64,000 nucleotides of DNA from Verrucomicrobiota bacterium (GTDB lineage: Bacteria > Verrucomicrobiota > Verrucomicrobiia > Opitutales > Opitutaceae), in the NCBI GenBank assembly GCA_023391285.1, contig JAEWBF010000045.1:1-64000 (forward strand), in the 5' to 3' direction. Both the position numbers and the translations under genes were made by a program. Below, in pieces: positions 34,643 through 43,458 of this stretch. The notes below the pieces were generated by a model, which saw only the letters and a list, made by a program, of their open reading frames with translations, did not search any database and was not told the origin of the DNA. Positions within the stretch are counted from its first letter, which is position 1. Every line of letters starts with the position of its first letter.

Positions 34643-37600
34643 TCGCGGCGTGCGCTGGGGCGTCGCCTGCCTCGCGCTGGGGTTGACGTTGCCGCACGCG
34701 ATCGCAAGCGAACAGGCGAATGCAGCGTTGGCTGGAGCGCCGCTGGCTCCACCGTCGCGGGCGTCGAGTCGCACGATGTTCACGGAACTTCCACGCGAGC
34801 AGACCGGCATCGACGTGATCAATCATTACGCCGATCCGGGCATGTGGGCGGAGCGCTACCAGGAGCTCGCTTACGGTGCGATGGGCAGCGGGGTTGCGAT
34901 CGGCGACTACGACAACGACGGCCGGCCCGATGTGTTCGTGGTGAGCAAAACGGGATCGAGCCGGCTGTTTCGGAATCTTGGCCAATGGAAGTTCGAGGAC
35001 GTCACCGCGCGCGCTGGGCTGGAAGACGAGCCGGACACGGGCATCGGCGGAACGCTTCGTAGTCTCTTTGGCAGCGGTAATGCGACGAGTCAGGCGCGCC
35101 CGAATTGGACGCAGGGCGCGACGTTTGTGGATATCAACAACGACGGGTTCCTCGACCTGTATGTTTGTCGGTTCGCCGCGCCGAACCGGCTCTACGTCAA
35201 CCAGGGAAACGGAACCTTCCTGGAACAGGCGCAGGATCGCGGGCTGGCTTTGGTGGATGCGAGCGGCATGGCGGCGTTCTGCGATTACGACCGCGATGGC
35301 TGGCTCGATGTTTACGTGCAAACCAGCCTGCTCGATGCGGCGAAAAGCCCGGGCGGGCAACGGGACCGATTGTATCGAAATCTCGGTGACGGCCGGTTCG
35401 CGGAGACGACGGAGCAAGCGGGAATCGCTGGCGAGTCGATGGGGCATTCCGTCACGTGGTGGGATTTCAATGACGATGGCTGGCCCGATCTCTACGTGGC
35501 CAACGACTATGCGGTGCCCGATCGTTTGTATCGAAACAACGGTGACGGCACCTTCGCCAACGTGATCGACGCGGTCGCGCCGCAAACGGCGTATTATTCG
35601 ATGGGAGCGGACATCGGCGATGTGAACAACGACGGATTGATCGATCTTCTCGTCGGCGACATGGCCGCCACGTCGTTGGAAAAGGATTTGCGAGGGATGG
35701 CCGGATCGCGCGCTCGCGCGCAGCTCGTTCCGGACGGCGCAAGCGGCGCGCCGCAATTGATGCGGAACGCGCTCTTGTTGAACACCGGCACGGCTCGCCT
35801 GCAGGAGGCCGGAATCCTCGCGGGCTTCCCGGCGACGGATTGGACGTGGTCGGTGCGGTTCGAAGATCTCGATAACGACGGACGGATCGACCTGCACGTG
35901 ACGAATGGCATGAGTCGCGAGTATCACAACGCCGACCTGCTCGACCGCATCATGGCCTTGGAGAATCCGGCGGACTCGAGACGTTTGATGAAGGAGGCGC
36001 CGGCGTTCAAGGAGCGCAATCTCGCGTATCGAAATCTTGGTGACCTCCGCTTCGAGGAAGCAGGAGCGGCGTGGGGGCTCGATCACGTGGGCGTAAGTTT
36101 CGGGGCGGCCTTCGGCGATCTGGACGGCGATGGCGATCTGGATCTGATCTTTGCAAACTTCGAGGCGCAGCCGACGGTGTTGCGCAACGACAGCGCGGAG
36201 GGAAATCGCGTGGTGGTCGTGTTGCGCGGCAAGCGGTCGAATGCCTTCGGCGTGGGAGCCAAAGTCCGACTCGTCACGAAGGCGGGCGAACAGGTGCGAG
36301 AACTCGCGTTGGCGCGGGGCTATCTCTCGAGCAGCGAGCCGGTGGTTCACTTTGGTCTCGGCGGCGAGCAAGAGATCGCGCGATTGACGGTGGAGTGGCC
36401 GAGCGGACAGGTGCAGGAGTTCGAAAAACTCGCGGCGAATCGGCGCTACACGATCACCGAGGCGTCGGCGCCCGCCTCCGCTCGCGAGCCGATAAAAGAG
36501 AAGACGGCGCCGCAGTTCCGCGATGAGAGCGAGCCGCGCGGGCTGTCGATCGAATCCAAGGAAAGCTTTCAGGTGGATTCGCAGCCGTTACTGCCCGTGC
36601 GATTCGATCGTCGTGGGCCGGCGCTGGCGGTGGCGGACTTCAACGGCGACGGGTGGGACGACATTGTGCTTGGCGGCACGAGCGCCGAACCGGCGCGGGT
36701 GTTTCATGGCAGCGGAGAACGTTTCGTGCTCTCCCGAAGCTTCGCGCCGTCGCAGGTCGATGACGGGCCCTTGCTGGCGTTCGATGCGAATGGCGATGGG
36801 CGAATCGATCTCCTGCAGAGCAAGGCCGGCGCGAATCGGCCTCCGGGAGCGGCGGCGTATCAGCCCGTCCTGCATCTAAACGATGGAGCCGGCGGCTTCA
36901 GCGTCGCCGCCGATGCATTGCCGGCTTTGCCCGTTCCGGTCGGCGCGTTGGCGGCGGCGGATTTCGACCGCGATGGCGATTTGGATGTATTTCTCGGAGG
37001 ACGAAATGTGCCGGGGCGTTATCCGACCGCGCCGCGAAGCGTATTGCTCCGGAATCGAGAAGGGCGATTTGAGGATGTCACCGATGCGATAGCTCCGGGG
37101 TTGAAGGATCTCGGGATGGTGACGTCGGCAGTGTGGAGCGATGTGGACGGCGATGGATGGATCGACCTGGTGATCGCGCTGGAGTGGGGTGGCGTGCGGT
37201 ATTGGCGGAACGAGGGCGGGGCGCGCTTCGTCGATACGTCGGAAGAGGCAGGTTTCGCCGACGCGGGGAGCGGGTGGTGGACCTCACTCGCGAGCGGCGA
37301 CTTCAATGGCGACGGGAAGATCGATTTCGTTGCGGGTAATGTTGGGCTGAATACACCCTATGTTGCACCGGCGGTTTTGTTTTACGGCCGGTTTGGCGGC
37401 GGAGGTGCCCATCAAATAATCGAGGCGCGGGAGGAAGACGGTCGGCTGCGTCCGCTTCGTTCGCGATCGGAACTAAGTGCGCGGATTCCGACGATCGCCC
37501 GACAATTTGCGAAGAACGACGTGTATGCCGCGGCTTCGCTCGAGGAAATCGTTGGCGCGGAGCGCCTGGCGAGCGCCCAGCGCTACGAAGCCACTCAATT

Positions 37601-38249
37601 CCAAAGCGGCGTATTCCTGAGCGTGGCCGATGGACGCTATCGGTTCGTGCCGCTGCCCAGGATTGCCCAGATCGCGCCGCTGCAAGGAATCGTGACGGGT
37701 GATTTCGATGGCGACGGTTATCAGGATATCTATGCGGTGCAGAACTCGTTTGCGCCGATCCCGGCGATCGGGCCGTTCACGGGAGGCGTGAGTCAACTGC
37801 TGCGAGGAGATGGTCGCGGCGGTTTCGAAGCCGTGCCGTCGCATCGAAGCGGGCTTGTGGTGCCGGGCGATGCGAAGGCGCTGGTTGTGTTGGACTTCGA
37901 CCGCGACGGATGGCCGGATTTTCTCACGACGCGAAACAACGGGACGACGATCGCTTGGGGGAACGGCGGCGTCGCCCAGCGGCACGCGTTCAAGGTCGAG
38001 TTGCAGGGCGCTGAGGGCAACCCGACGGCGATCGGGGCGCAACTCACACTCGAGCTCGCCGACGGCACGCGTCAGCTGCAGGAGGTGCAGGCGGGCTCCA
38101 GCTACTACAGCCAATCGACGGCTGCGGCATTTTTTGGGTATCCAGAAGCCAATACACCGCGAAGACTGCTCGTCCGCTGGCCGGACGGGCGGACGATGAC
38201 GCGCGACTTTTCCGCGCCGCCTTCGTCTAAGTTGAGACTCTCGCCGTGA
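34632..38249 (+). CDS. Giant VCBS/FG-GAP protein with two ASPIC/UnbV-like regions (A2)
   Basis: 1,205 residues from an ATG that overlaps the end of B1 by 11 bases; this start directly precedes a signal peptide (VACLALGLTLPHAIAS). The domain order is the same as A1: first propeller with GDYDNDGRPDVFVVSKTG, ASPIC-like region (FGVGAKVRLVT, YLSSSEPVVHFGLG), second propeller and closing ASPIC-like domain (SSYYSQSTAAAFFGYPEAN). Sequence identity to A1 is evident along the whole length, so A1-B1 and A2-B2 arose by duplication of a two-gene unit. Exported; function unknown. Confidence 0.9.
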   Translation: MAIDRGVRWGVACLALGLTLPHAIASEQANAALAGAPLAPPSRASSRTMFTELPREQTGIDVINHYADPGMWAERYQELAYGAMGSGVAIGDYDNDGRPDVFVVSKTGSSRLFRNLGQWKFEDVTARAGLEDEPDTGIGGTLRSLFGSGNATSQARPNWTQGATFVDINNDGFLDLYVCRFAAPNRLYVNQGNGTFLEQAQDRGLALVDASGMAAFCDYDRDGWLDVYVQTSLLDAAKSPGGQRDRLYRNLGDGRFAETTEQAGIAGESMGHSVTWWDFNDDGWPDLYVANDYAVPDRLYRNNGDGTFANVIDAVAPQTAYYSMGADIGDVNNDGLIDLLVGDMAATSLEKDLRGMAGSRARAQLVPDGASGAPQLMRNALLLNTGTARLQEAGILAGFPATDWTWSVRFEDLDNDGRIDLHVTNGMSREYHNADLLDRIMALENPADSRRLMKEAPAFKERNLAYRNLGDLRFEEAGAAWGLDHVGVSFGAAFGDLDGDGDLDLIFANFEAQPTVLRNDSAEGNRVVVVLRGKRSNAFGVGAKVRLVTKAGEQVRELALARGYLSSSEPVVHFGLGGEQEIARLTVEWPSGQVQEFEKLAANRRYTITEASAPASAREPIKEKTAPQFRDESEPRGLSIESKESFQVDSQPLLPVRFDRRGPALAVADFNGDGWDDIVLGGTSAEPARVFHGSGERFVLSRSFAPSQVDDGPLLAFDANGDGRIDLLQSKAGANRPPGAAAYQPVLHLNDGAGGFSVAADALPALPVPVGALAAADFDRDGDLDVFLGGRNVPGRYPTAPRSVLLRNREGRFEDVTDAIAPGLKDLGMVTSAVWSDVDGDGWIDLVIALEWGGVRYWRNEGGARFVDTSEEAGFADAGSGWWTSLASGDFNGDGKIDFVAGNVGLNTPYVAPAVLFYGRFGGGGAHQIIEAREEDGRLRPLRSRSELSARIPTIARQFAKNDVYAAASLEEIVGAERLASAQRYEATQFQSGVFLSVADGRYRFVPLPRIAQIAPLQGIVTGDFDGDGYQDIYAVQNSFAPIPAIGPFTGGVSQLLRGDGRGGFEAVPSHRSGLVVPGDAKALVVLDFDRDGWPDFLTTRNNGTTIAWGNGGVAQRHAFKVELQGAEGNPTAIGAQLTLELADGTRQLQEVQAGSSYYSQSTAAAFFGYPEANTPRRLLVRWPDGRTMTRDFSAPPSSKLRLSP

Positions 38250-40618
38250 TTGTTTCATCGAATGCCAATGCTACCTCCAACGCTGAATCCAAAATCCTTC
38301 GCTTCATCCGCCTGGCGGGTGGCGTGAGGCTTCTCACCGCCGGCCTGGCGGTGTTCGCGGCGGGAGCGACGGCTTGGGGCGCGGACATTCGTTATCCGGG
38401 TTTGTCGCGAGAAACGGATACGCGCCCGGAGAGCAATCGGCGGATGGCCGAACGTTTGGTCGGGCTGGAGGAAACGATCGACCCGGTGGAAATTCCGTTT
38501 TTCGCCGCGAGAGCGGCGGCCTATTATCGGGCGAAGTTGGAGGAAGCGTTGAACGTCAGGCCCCGGGAAGTGGCGGAACTGCTTTTTTCCTATGCTTTGT
38601 CGCTGTTGAACGATGGCCAGTCGGAGGCGGCGTTGCGCGAGCTTGCAAAGCTGGAAGATGTGCTGGTTCGGCAGAGCGAGAGTCCGAGCGTTCAAGGTCT
38701 GGCTCAATTGCTGGAGCTCAAAGCGCTGGCATACCTGCGGCTCGGCGAGCAGGAGAATTGTTTGGAAAACCATAATCAGGATTCCTGCCTCCTGCCGATT
38801 CAAGGGGGTGGCGTGCATCGTTCGCAGCGCGGGTCGAGGGCTGCGATCGAAGTGTTGAACGACGTGTTGGAGATCAAGCCTTCGCCGTATAGCGCGTGGC
38901 TGCTGAACATCGCTTACATGACCTTGGGCGAGTATCCGCATCGGGTGCCGAGAGATTGGTTGATCCCACCGTCGGCCTTCGCGTCCGACCACGATATCAA
39001 GCGCTTCTACGATGTGGCGGGAATGCTGGGGGTTGCGGTCGAAGACATGTCGGGCGGCGTGGTGATGGAAGACTTCGATCGTGACGGCTTCCTCGACCTG
39101 ATGACCTCTGCGTCGGGGTTGCAGAGTCCGTTGCGGTTCTTTCGCAGCCAAGGAGACGGATCGTTCGTGGAGCTGACCGATTCCGCCGGGCTGACGGGTC
39201 TCGTCGGCGGACTGAACATCGTGCAGGGCGACTACGACAACGACGGCCTCCCCGATGTGCTGGTGTTGCGCGGCGGCTGGCTGGGGAAGGACGGGAAGCA
39301 CCCCAATTCGCTCCTGCGCAACAACGGCGACAACACGTTCACCGATGTCACGGAAGAAGCGGGGCTGCTCAGCTTCCATTCGACGCAGACGGCCGTGTGG
39401 TTCGATTACAATGCCGATGGCTGGCTGGATATTTTCATTGGGAACGAGACGGTGCCGGATTCCGGAGTCACGGCGCCGTGCGAGTTGTATCGAAACAATG
39501 GCGACGGCACCTTCACCGAGTGTGCGGCAGAAAATGGCCTCGCGGTGGTCGACTGGGTGAAGGGAGTGACGGCAGGGGACTACAACAACGACGGCCGTCC
39601 CGATCTCTACATCTCGTCGTTGGTCGGGCCGAATCGCCTTTTGCGGAACGAAGGTCCAGTCGCTCCGAACGGAGCGGCGACGGCGCCCCATCGTTTCACG
39701 AACGTGGCGGCCAGCGCGGGCGTGGAGCAGCCACTCAAGAGTTTCCCCTGCTGGTTTTTCGATTTCGACAACGACGGCTGGCTCGACCTCTTCGTGACGG
39801 GTTACTCAATCCGGAATGCCGGCGACATCGCGGCGGATTATCTGGGCATTCCAACCAAAGCCGAGGCTCCACGGCTGTATCGAAATAATGGCGACGGCAC
39901 TTTCAGCGATGTCACCTCCGCCGCGGGTCTTCCTCGCATCTTGCATGCGATGGGAGCGAATTTTGGTGATTTGGACAACGATGGCTGGCTCGACTTCTAT
40001 GTGGGCACGGGCGATCCCTCGTTGGGCACGTTGATCCCCAACCGGATGTTCCGAAATGCCGGCGCCGGGAAGTTTCAGGATGTCACCACCTCGGGAGGTT
40101 TTGGGCAGTTGCAGAAGGGACATGGGATCGCCTTCGGCGACCTGAACAACGATGGCACGCAGGACATTTACTCGGTCGTTGGAGGTGCGATGTCGGGTGA
40201 CCGTTATTGGAACCAACTCTTCGCCAATCCCGGGCACGGCAATCATTGGTTGAAGCTCAATCTCGAGGGGGTGGAGTCCAATCGCGTGGCGATCGGCGCG
40301 CGGGTGAAAGTCGTCGTGACGAACGGCGGGCGCGAGCAGGCGGTTCATCGTGTCGTCACATCAGGCGGCAGCTTTGGCGCTTCGCCGCTGGAAGTGCAGG
40401 TCGGCTTGGGACGAGCGGACCGTGTCGTGCGCGTGGAGGTCGTTTGGCCGAAAACCGGCAAGACGCAGACGATCGAAGGGCTCGCGATGGATCGCCGCTA
40501 TGTGATCACGGAAGGCTCAACCGAGCCGCGCGCTGTCGCCTCGGCAAAATTCGAGTGGCCGGCTTCGCCGAGCGGTTCCGCCGGAGGGCATCACCATCAT
40601 CATCACGCGAGCCGCTGA
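38246..40618 (+). CDS. CRTAC1-like VCBS protein with helical N-terminus and six-His tail (B2)
   Basis: 790 residues from a GTG whose GTGA overlaps the stop of A2. A hydrophobic export signal (LLTAGLAVFAAGATAWGA) lies about 25 residues in. Then come a TPR-like helical region, the shared motif EQENCLENHNQDSCLLPI with GGGVH, a VCBS propeller with many NNDG loops, an ASPIC/UnbV-like domain and a tail reading GGHHHHHHASR. It is the paralogue of B1; LLRNNGDNTFTDVTEEAG is identical in both. The natural six-His run occupies the same place as the looser His-Gly tail of B1. Last gene of the coupled cassette. Confidence 0.9.
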   Translation: MIVSSNANATSNAESKILRFIRLAGGVRLLTAGLAVFAAGATAWGADIRYPGLSRETDTRPESNRRMAERLVGLEETIDPVEIPFFAARAAAYYRAKLEEALNVRPREVAELLFSYALSLLNDGQSEAALRELAKLEDVLVRQSESPSVQGLAQLLELKALAYLRLGEQENCLENHNQDSCLLPIQGGGVHRSQRGSRAAIEVLNDVLEIKPSPYSAWLLNIAYMTLGEYPHRVPRDWLIPPSAFASDHDIKRFYDVAGMLGVAVEDMSGGVVMEDFDRDGFLDLMTSASGLQSPLRFFRSQGDGSFVELTDSAGLTGLVGGLNIVQGDYDNDGLPDVLVLRGGWLGKDGKHPNSLLRNNGDNTFTDVTEEAGLLSFHSTQTAVWFDYNADGWLDIFIGNETVPDSGVTAPCELYRNNGDGTFTECAAENGLAVVDWVKGVTAGDYNNDGRPDLYISSLVGPNRLLRNEGPVAPNGAATAPHRFTNVAASAGVEQPLKSFPCWFFDFDNDGWLDLFVTGYSIRNAGDIAADYLGIPTKAEAPRLYRNNGDGTFSDVTSAAGLPRILHAMGANFGDLDNDGWLDFYVGTGDPSLGTLIPNRMFRNAGAGKFQDVTTSGGFGQLQKGHGIAFGDLNNDGTQDIYSVVGGAMSGDRYWNQLFANPGHGNHWLKLNLEGVESNRVAIGARVKVVVTNGGREQAVHRVVTSGGSFGASPLEVQVGLGRADRVVRVEVVWPKTGKTQTIEGLAMDRRYVITEGSTEPRAVASAKFEWPASPSGSAGGHHHHHHASR

Positions 40619-40639
40619 GTTGCGCGTGTGGGCTCGCGC

Positions 40640-42073
40640 TCACGGGCGCCAGGGTTTGCCGAATTTCTCACGAAAGCTCTGGTTCAGTCGCGCGGCATGT
40701 TCCCGGGGGATGCGGGGCTGATTGGCGACCCGAGCCATCCACGTGCGGGCTTCGGCTTCGTCGCCTTGGGAAATCGTGTGCAAGGCGAGCACCATCAAGA
40801 GAACCGGGTGCGCGGGATCCGTCTCGAGCGCGAGGCGCATTTGTTGGATGCCTTCGGCTTCGCGGCCGGCGGAGATGAGGGCGTTGCCGAGTTCTATGTA
40901 GGCGTCGGGCTCGTTGGGGCGATAGCGGATCGAGAGGTTATACTCGTTGATCGCTTCGTCGATACGACCGGCCGTCTTGAGGCGACGCGCTCGCATGAGG
41001 TGGAGACCGGGCGACTGCGGGCAGTTGCGGAGGCCGGCGGCGAGCGTGCGCTCGGCGGCGACTTGATCGCCCAGGCGCTCGTGCAAGGCGGAGAGGTGCG
41101 CCCACGGATCGGCGAAAGCCGGGTCGAGGACGGTGCAACGTTCGAGTTGTTCGCGCGCGGTGCGGACATCGCCCTGGCGCGCGGCGAGCGTGCCGAGTTG
41201 GAATCGGGTAGAAACGTCCTTGGGGTCGATTTCGAGCGATCGTTGGAGAAGGCGTTGAGCGGTTTCGGGGTCGCCGTTGCGGTCGGACACGCCGGCGGCG
41301 AGCGCGAGACGATACGGATCGTAACAAGTATCGATCAAACCGTCTTGCCACGGATCGGGCGGATCGCGGTGGGCGCCCGACGCCTTGTAGGTCCCGCGGA
41401 TCGCGTCGGCGCGTTCGCGCTGACCGAGGCGTTCGTAGAGGTTTACGATGAGATCGTAGCCGAGTTGGAAATTGCTGAGCTGAACGACGCGTTCGATGCG
41501 CTCGAGGGCAGCGCGGTCTCGACCTGCTTCGTAGTCGATGCGCGCGAGGCCGAAGAGGGCGTAAGGTTCGGCGGGATTGCGCTCCAGCACGGCGCGATAC
41601 GTGGCGACCGCTTCTTCGGTGCGCGTGGCTTTGAGCAGACTGTCGCCGAGGCGCAGCGCGGCGGGCGTGTAGTCGGGCGCGAGCGACACGACCCGTTGCC
41701 AGAGCTCGATCGCGGGATCGATCTCGCCGAAGCCGGCGAGAATCGTGGCGTGAAGATGCGGCCAGCGCGGTTCGGAAGGTTCGAGCTGCGCAAGGCCGCG
41801 GTAACACGCCATAGCCTCGTCGAGGTAACCGTTGGCGTGATACACGCGCGAAAGTTCGACGAGGCCGTCGCGCGCTGTGCCACGTTGGCGGGCGCGTTTC
41901 TCGGCGTCGCTGATGACCTCGCGCAGAACGGGAACGGCGTCGGAAAGGTCGGGTTGTGCTGGGAGCGCCGCGACCACCGTTTCCAAGCGCGAACTCGTGG
42001 AGTGCCACCACCACGCCGCACCGGCGGCGAGCACGACGAAGGCGATAAGGGCGAAAAGAAGTTTCCGAGGCAT
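40640..42073 (-). CDS. Membrane-anchored TPR protein
   Basis: 477 residues. A single N-terminal membrane helix (LLFALIAFVVLAAGAAWWW) is followed by consecutive tetratricopeptide repeats from about residue 65 to the end, for example DEAMACYRGLAQLEPSEPRW and EAVATYRAVLERNPAEPYAL. It is likely a periplasmic scaffold for protein-protein contacts. It is convergent with B2 and the last gene of a minus-strand group CE7 esterase, LacI regulator, VCBS protein, TPR protein, 33 bases after the VCBS gene. TPR helices also form the N-terminal part of the B proteins, so a shared role with the cassette is conceivable. Confidence 0.88.
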   Translation of the reverse strand: MPRKLLFALIAFVVLAAGAAWWWHSTSSRLETVVAALPAQPDLSDAVPVLREVISDAEKRARQRGTARDGLVELSRVYHANGYLDEAMACYRGLAQLEPSEPRWPHLHATILAGFGEIDPAIELWQRVVSLAPDYTPAALRLGDSLLKATRTEEAVATYRAVLERNPAEPYALFGLARIDYEAGRDRAALERIERVVQLSNFQLGYDLIVNLYERLGQRERADAIRGTYKASGAHRDPPDPWQDGLIDTCYDPYRLALAAGVSDRNGDPETAQRLLQRSLEIDPKDVSTRFQLGTLAARQGDVRTAREQLERCTVLDPAFADPWAHLSALHERLGDQVAAERTLAAGLRNCPQSPGLHLMRARRLKTAGRIDEAINEYNLSIRYRPNEPDAYIELGNALISAGREAEGIQQMRLALETDPAHPVLLMVLALHTISQGDEAEARTWMARVANQPRIPREHAARLNQSFREKFGKPWRP

Positions 42074-42106
42074 GAGAGACGAACGGGAGCGAGTCGGTGC
42101 GGCGCG

Positions 42107-43414
42107 TTACTGGTTGAGGCGCCAGAGCGTGATCCGGCCCATATTGTCGAAAGGAGGATAGATGTAGAAACCGCCGGTCACGAGCGCGGGGCGGCCGTTG
42201 CCGTCGAAATCGCCGGCGGCGAGCGTGATCAGATCCTTGGGAGCGCGGGCGAGAACGTGCGGTTCGAAGTTCGTGCGCCCATCGTTTTTGAACCACATCA
42301 GCGAAATCACGTTTCGATTCTTGTTGTTCCAATCTGAATACGCCGCGGACGCGACGACGTCGGAATGGCCGTCGCCGTCCAGATCGATGACGATCGGGCT
42401 GTAGGCGCCGGGCAGCGGGCCGATGCGGCGATGACGAAAGTTGCCGTCGCCCATGTTCTCGAACCATTGCAGACCGTGCCACGGACGCGGACCGGGCGTG
42501 GCGGCGGGGCCGAAACCGTCGCCGTTGGAAAACACCAGGTCGGGCCGGCCATCGCGATTGAGGTCGCCGACCGAAAGCCCGCTGCTGCCGTAATCTTCGT
42601 TGGTGGAGCCCCAAATGCGGCGCGAGGTGAAGCGACCGCCGCCTTCGTTTTGGAAATAGTAAACCTCTTCCCATTGCTGCGAAATGAGCGCGGCGATGTC
42701 GGGGCGACCGTCGCCGTTGAAGTCGGCGACGCAGACGTTGATCGCACCGGAGAGCTCGAGGAGCACGTGACGGCGAAATTGCCAGGGCCCGGTGCGCTCG
42801 AGCCAGGAGACCTCGCCTTGGTCGTAGCCGAACTGGGCGAGAACGAGGTCGAGCTGGCCGTCGCCATTGAGATCGGCGGGCTGGACGTCGACGACGCGAG
42901 AGGTGTTTTCGAGGATGGTGCGCGTGGTGAAGTTCTGCGCGCCGTCGTTTTCGAGCACGAAAACGGTGCCCACGCGATCGTTGTGCGGAAAAACCACCGC
43001 CATGCTGGCGACGACGACATCGAGGTCGCCGTCGCCGTCGATGTCGACGGCTTCGGAGTGCACCGGAGCGCGAAGGTTTTCGGCGAGTATCTTTTCTTCG
43101 AATACGCCGCGGGAAGATTGGCGGATCCAGAGGATTTGGTTGTCCTGCGCTTCGGACGCGAGGACGTCGAGCAGGCCGTCGCGGTCGAGATCGACCGGAA
43201 CGACGTGGGCGATCCACGGCGGGCGCGTGAAGGGCGCACCGATTTCTTGCGGCGTGAGAAGATCGAGCGCGGAGGCGGGCGCGGCGCGGCGAGCGGGGGT
43301 GTTGCCGGTTTCCGCCGTGGCTGGCGGGCGGCGACAGCTACCCGTGGCGGCGAGAACGCTGGCGCAAACGAGAAGGAGGACGAGGCGGGGCGGCACGCGC
43401 AGGGCGGAACGCAT
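42107..43414 (-). CDS. Exported FG-GAP/VCBS repeat protein
   Basis: 435 residues from the ATG at 43414. The N-terminal hydrophobic segment (LVLLLVCASVLAATGSC) ends at a Cys that might be lipidated, although the box is not canonical. The rest is a single beta-propeller of FG-GAP/VCBS repeats with acidic loops of the form DLDRDGLLD, DIDGDGDLD, DLNGDGQLD, DFNGDGRPD, DLNRDGRPD and DLDGDGHSD, spaced 45-60 residues apart. It lacks the ASPIC/UnbV domain of the neighbouring A and B proteins and is much shorter. It lies 44 bases after the LacI gene and 33 before the TPR gene, suggesting co-transcription. Function unknown. Confidence 0.88.
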   Translation of the reverse strand: MRSALRVPPRLVLLLVCASVLAATGSCRRPPATAETGNTPARRAAPASALDLLTPQEIGAPFTRPPWIAHVVPVDLDRDGLLDVLASEAQDNQILWIRQSSRGVFEEKILAENLRAPVHSEAVDIDGDGDLDVVVASMAVVFPHNDRVGTVFVLENDGAQNFTTRTILENTSRVVDVQPADLNGDGQLDLVLAQFGYDQGEVSWLERTGPWQFRRHVLLELSGAINVCVADFNGDGRPDIAALISQQWEEVYYFQNEGGGRFTSRRIWGSTNEDYGSSGLSVGDLNRDGRPDLVFSNGDGFGPAATPGPRPWHGLQWFENMGDGNFRHRRIGPLPGAYSPIVIDLDGDGHSDVVASAAYSDWNNKNRNVISLMWFKNDGRTNFEPHVLARAPKDLITLAAGDFDGNGRPALVTGGFYIYPPFDNMGRITLWRLNQ

Positions 43415-43458
43415 GGGCCGACTCTTGCGCGCAGACGGGAAGTTGCAGCGAAAAACGT

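Noticed and set aside
40585..40606. Six-His codon run in B2 as a possible cloning-vector artefact
   Set aside because: The paralogue B1 has a related His-Gly tail in the same place and the surrounding sequence is continuous with the native gene.
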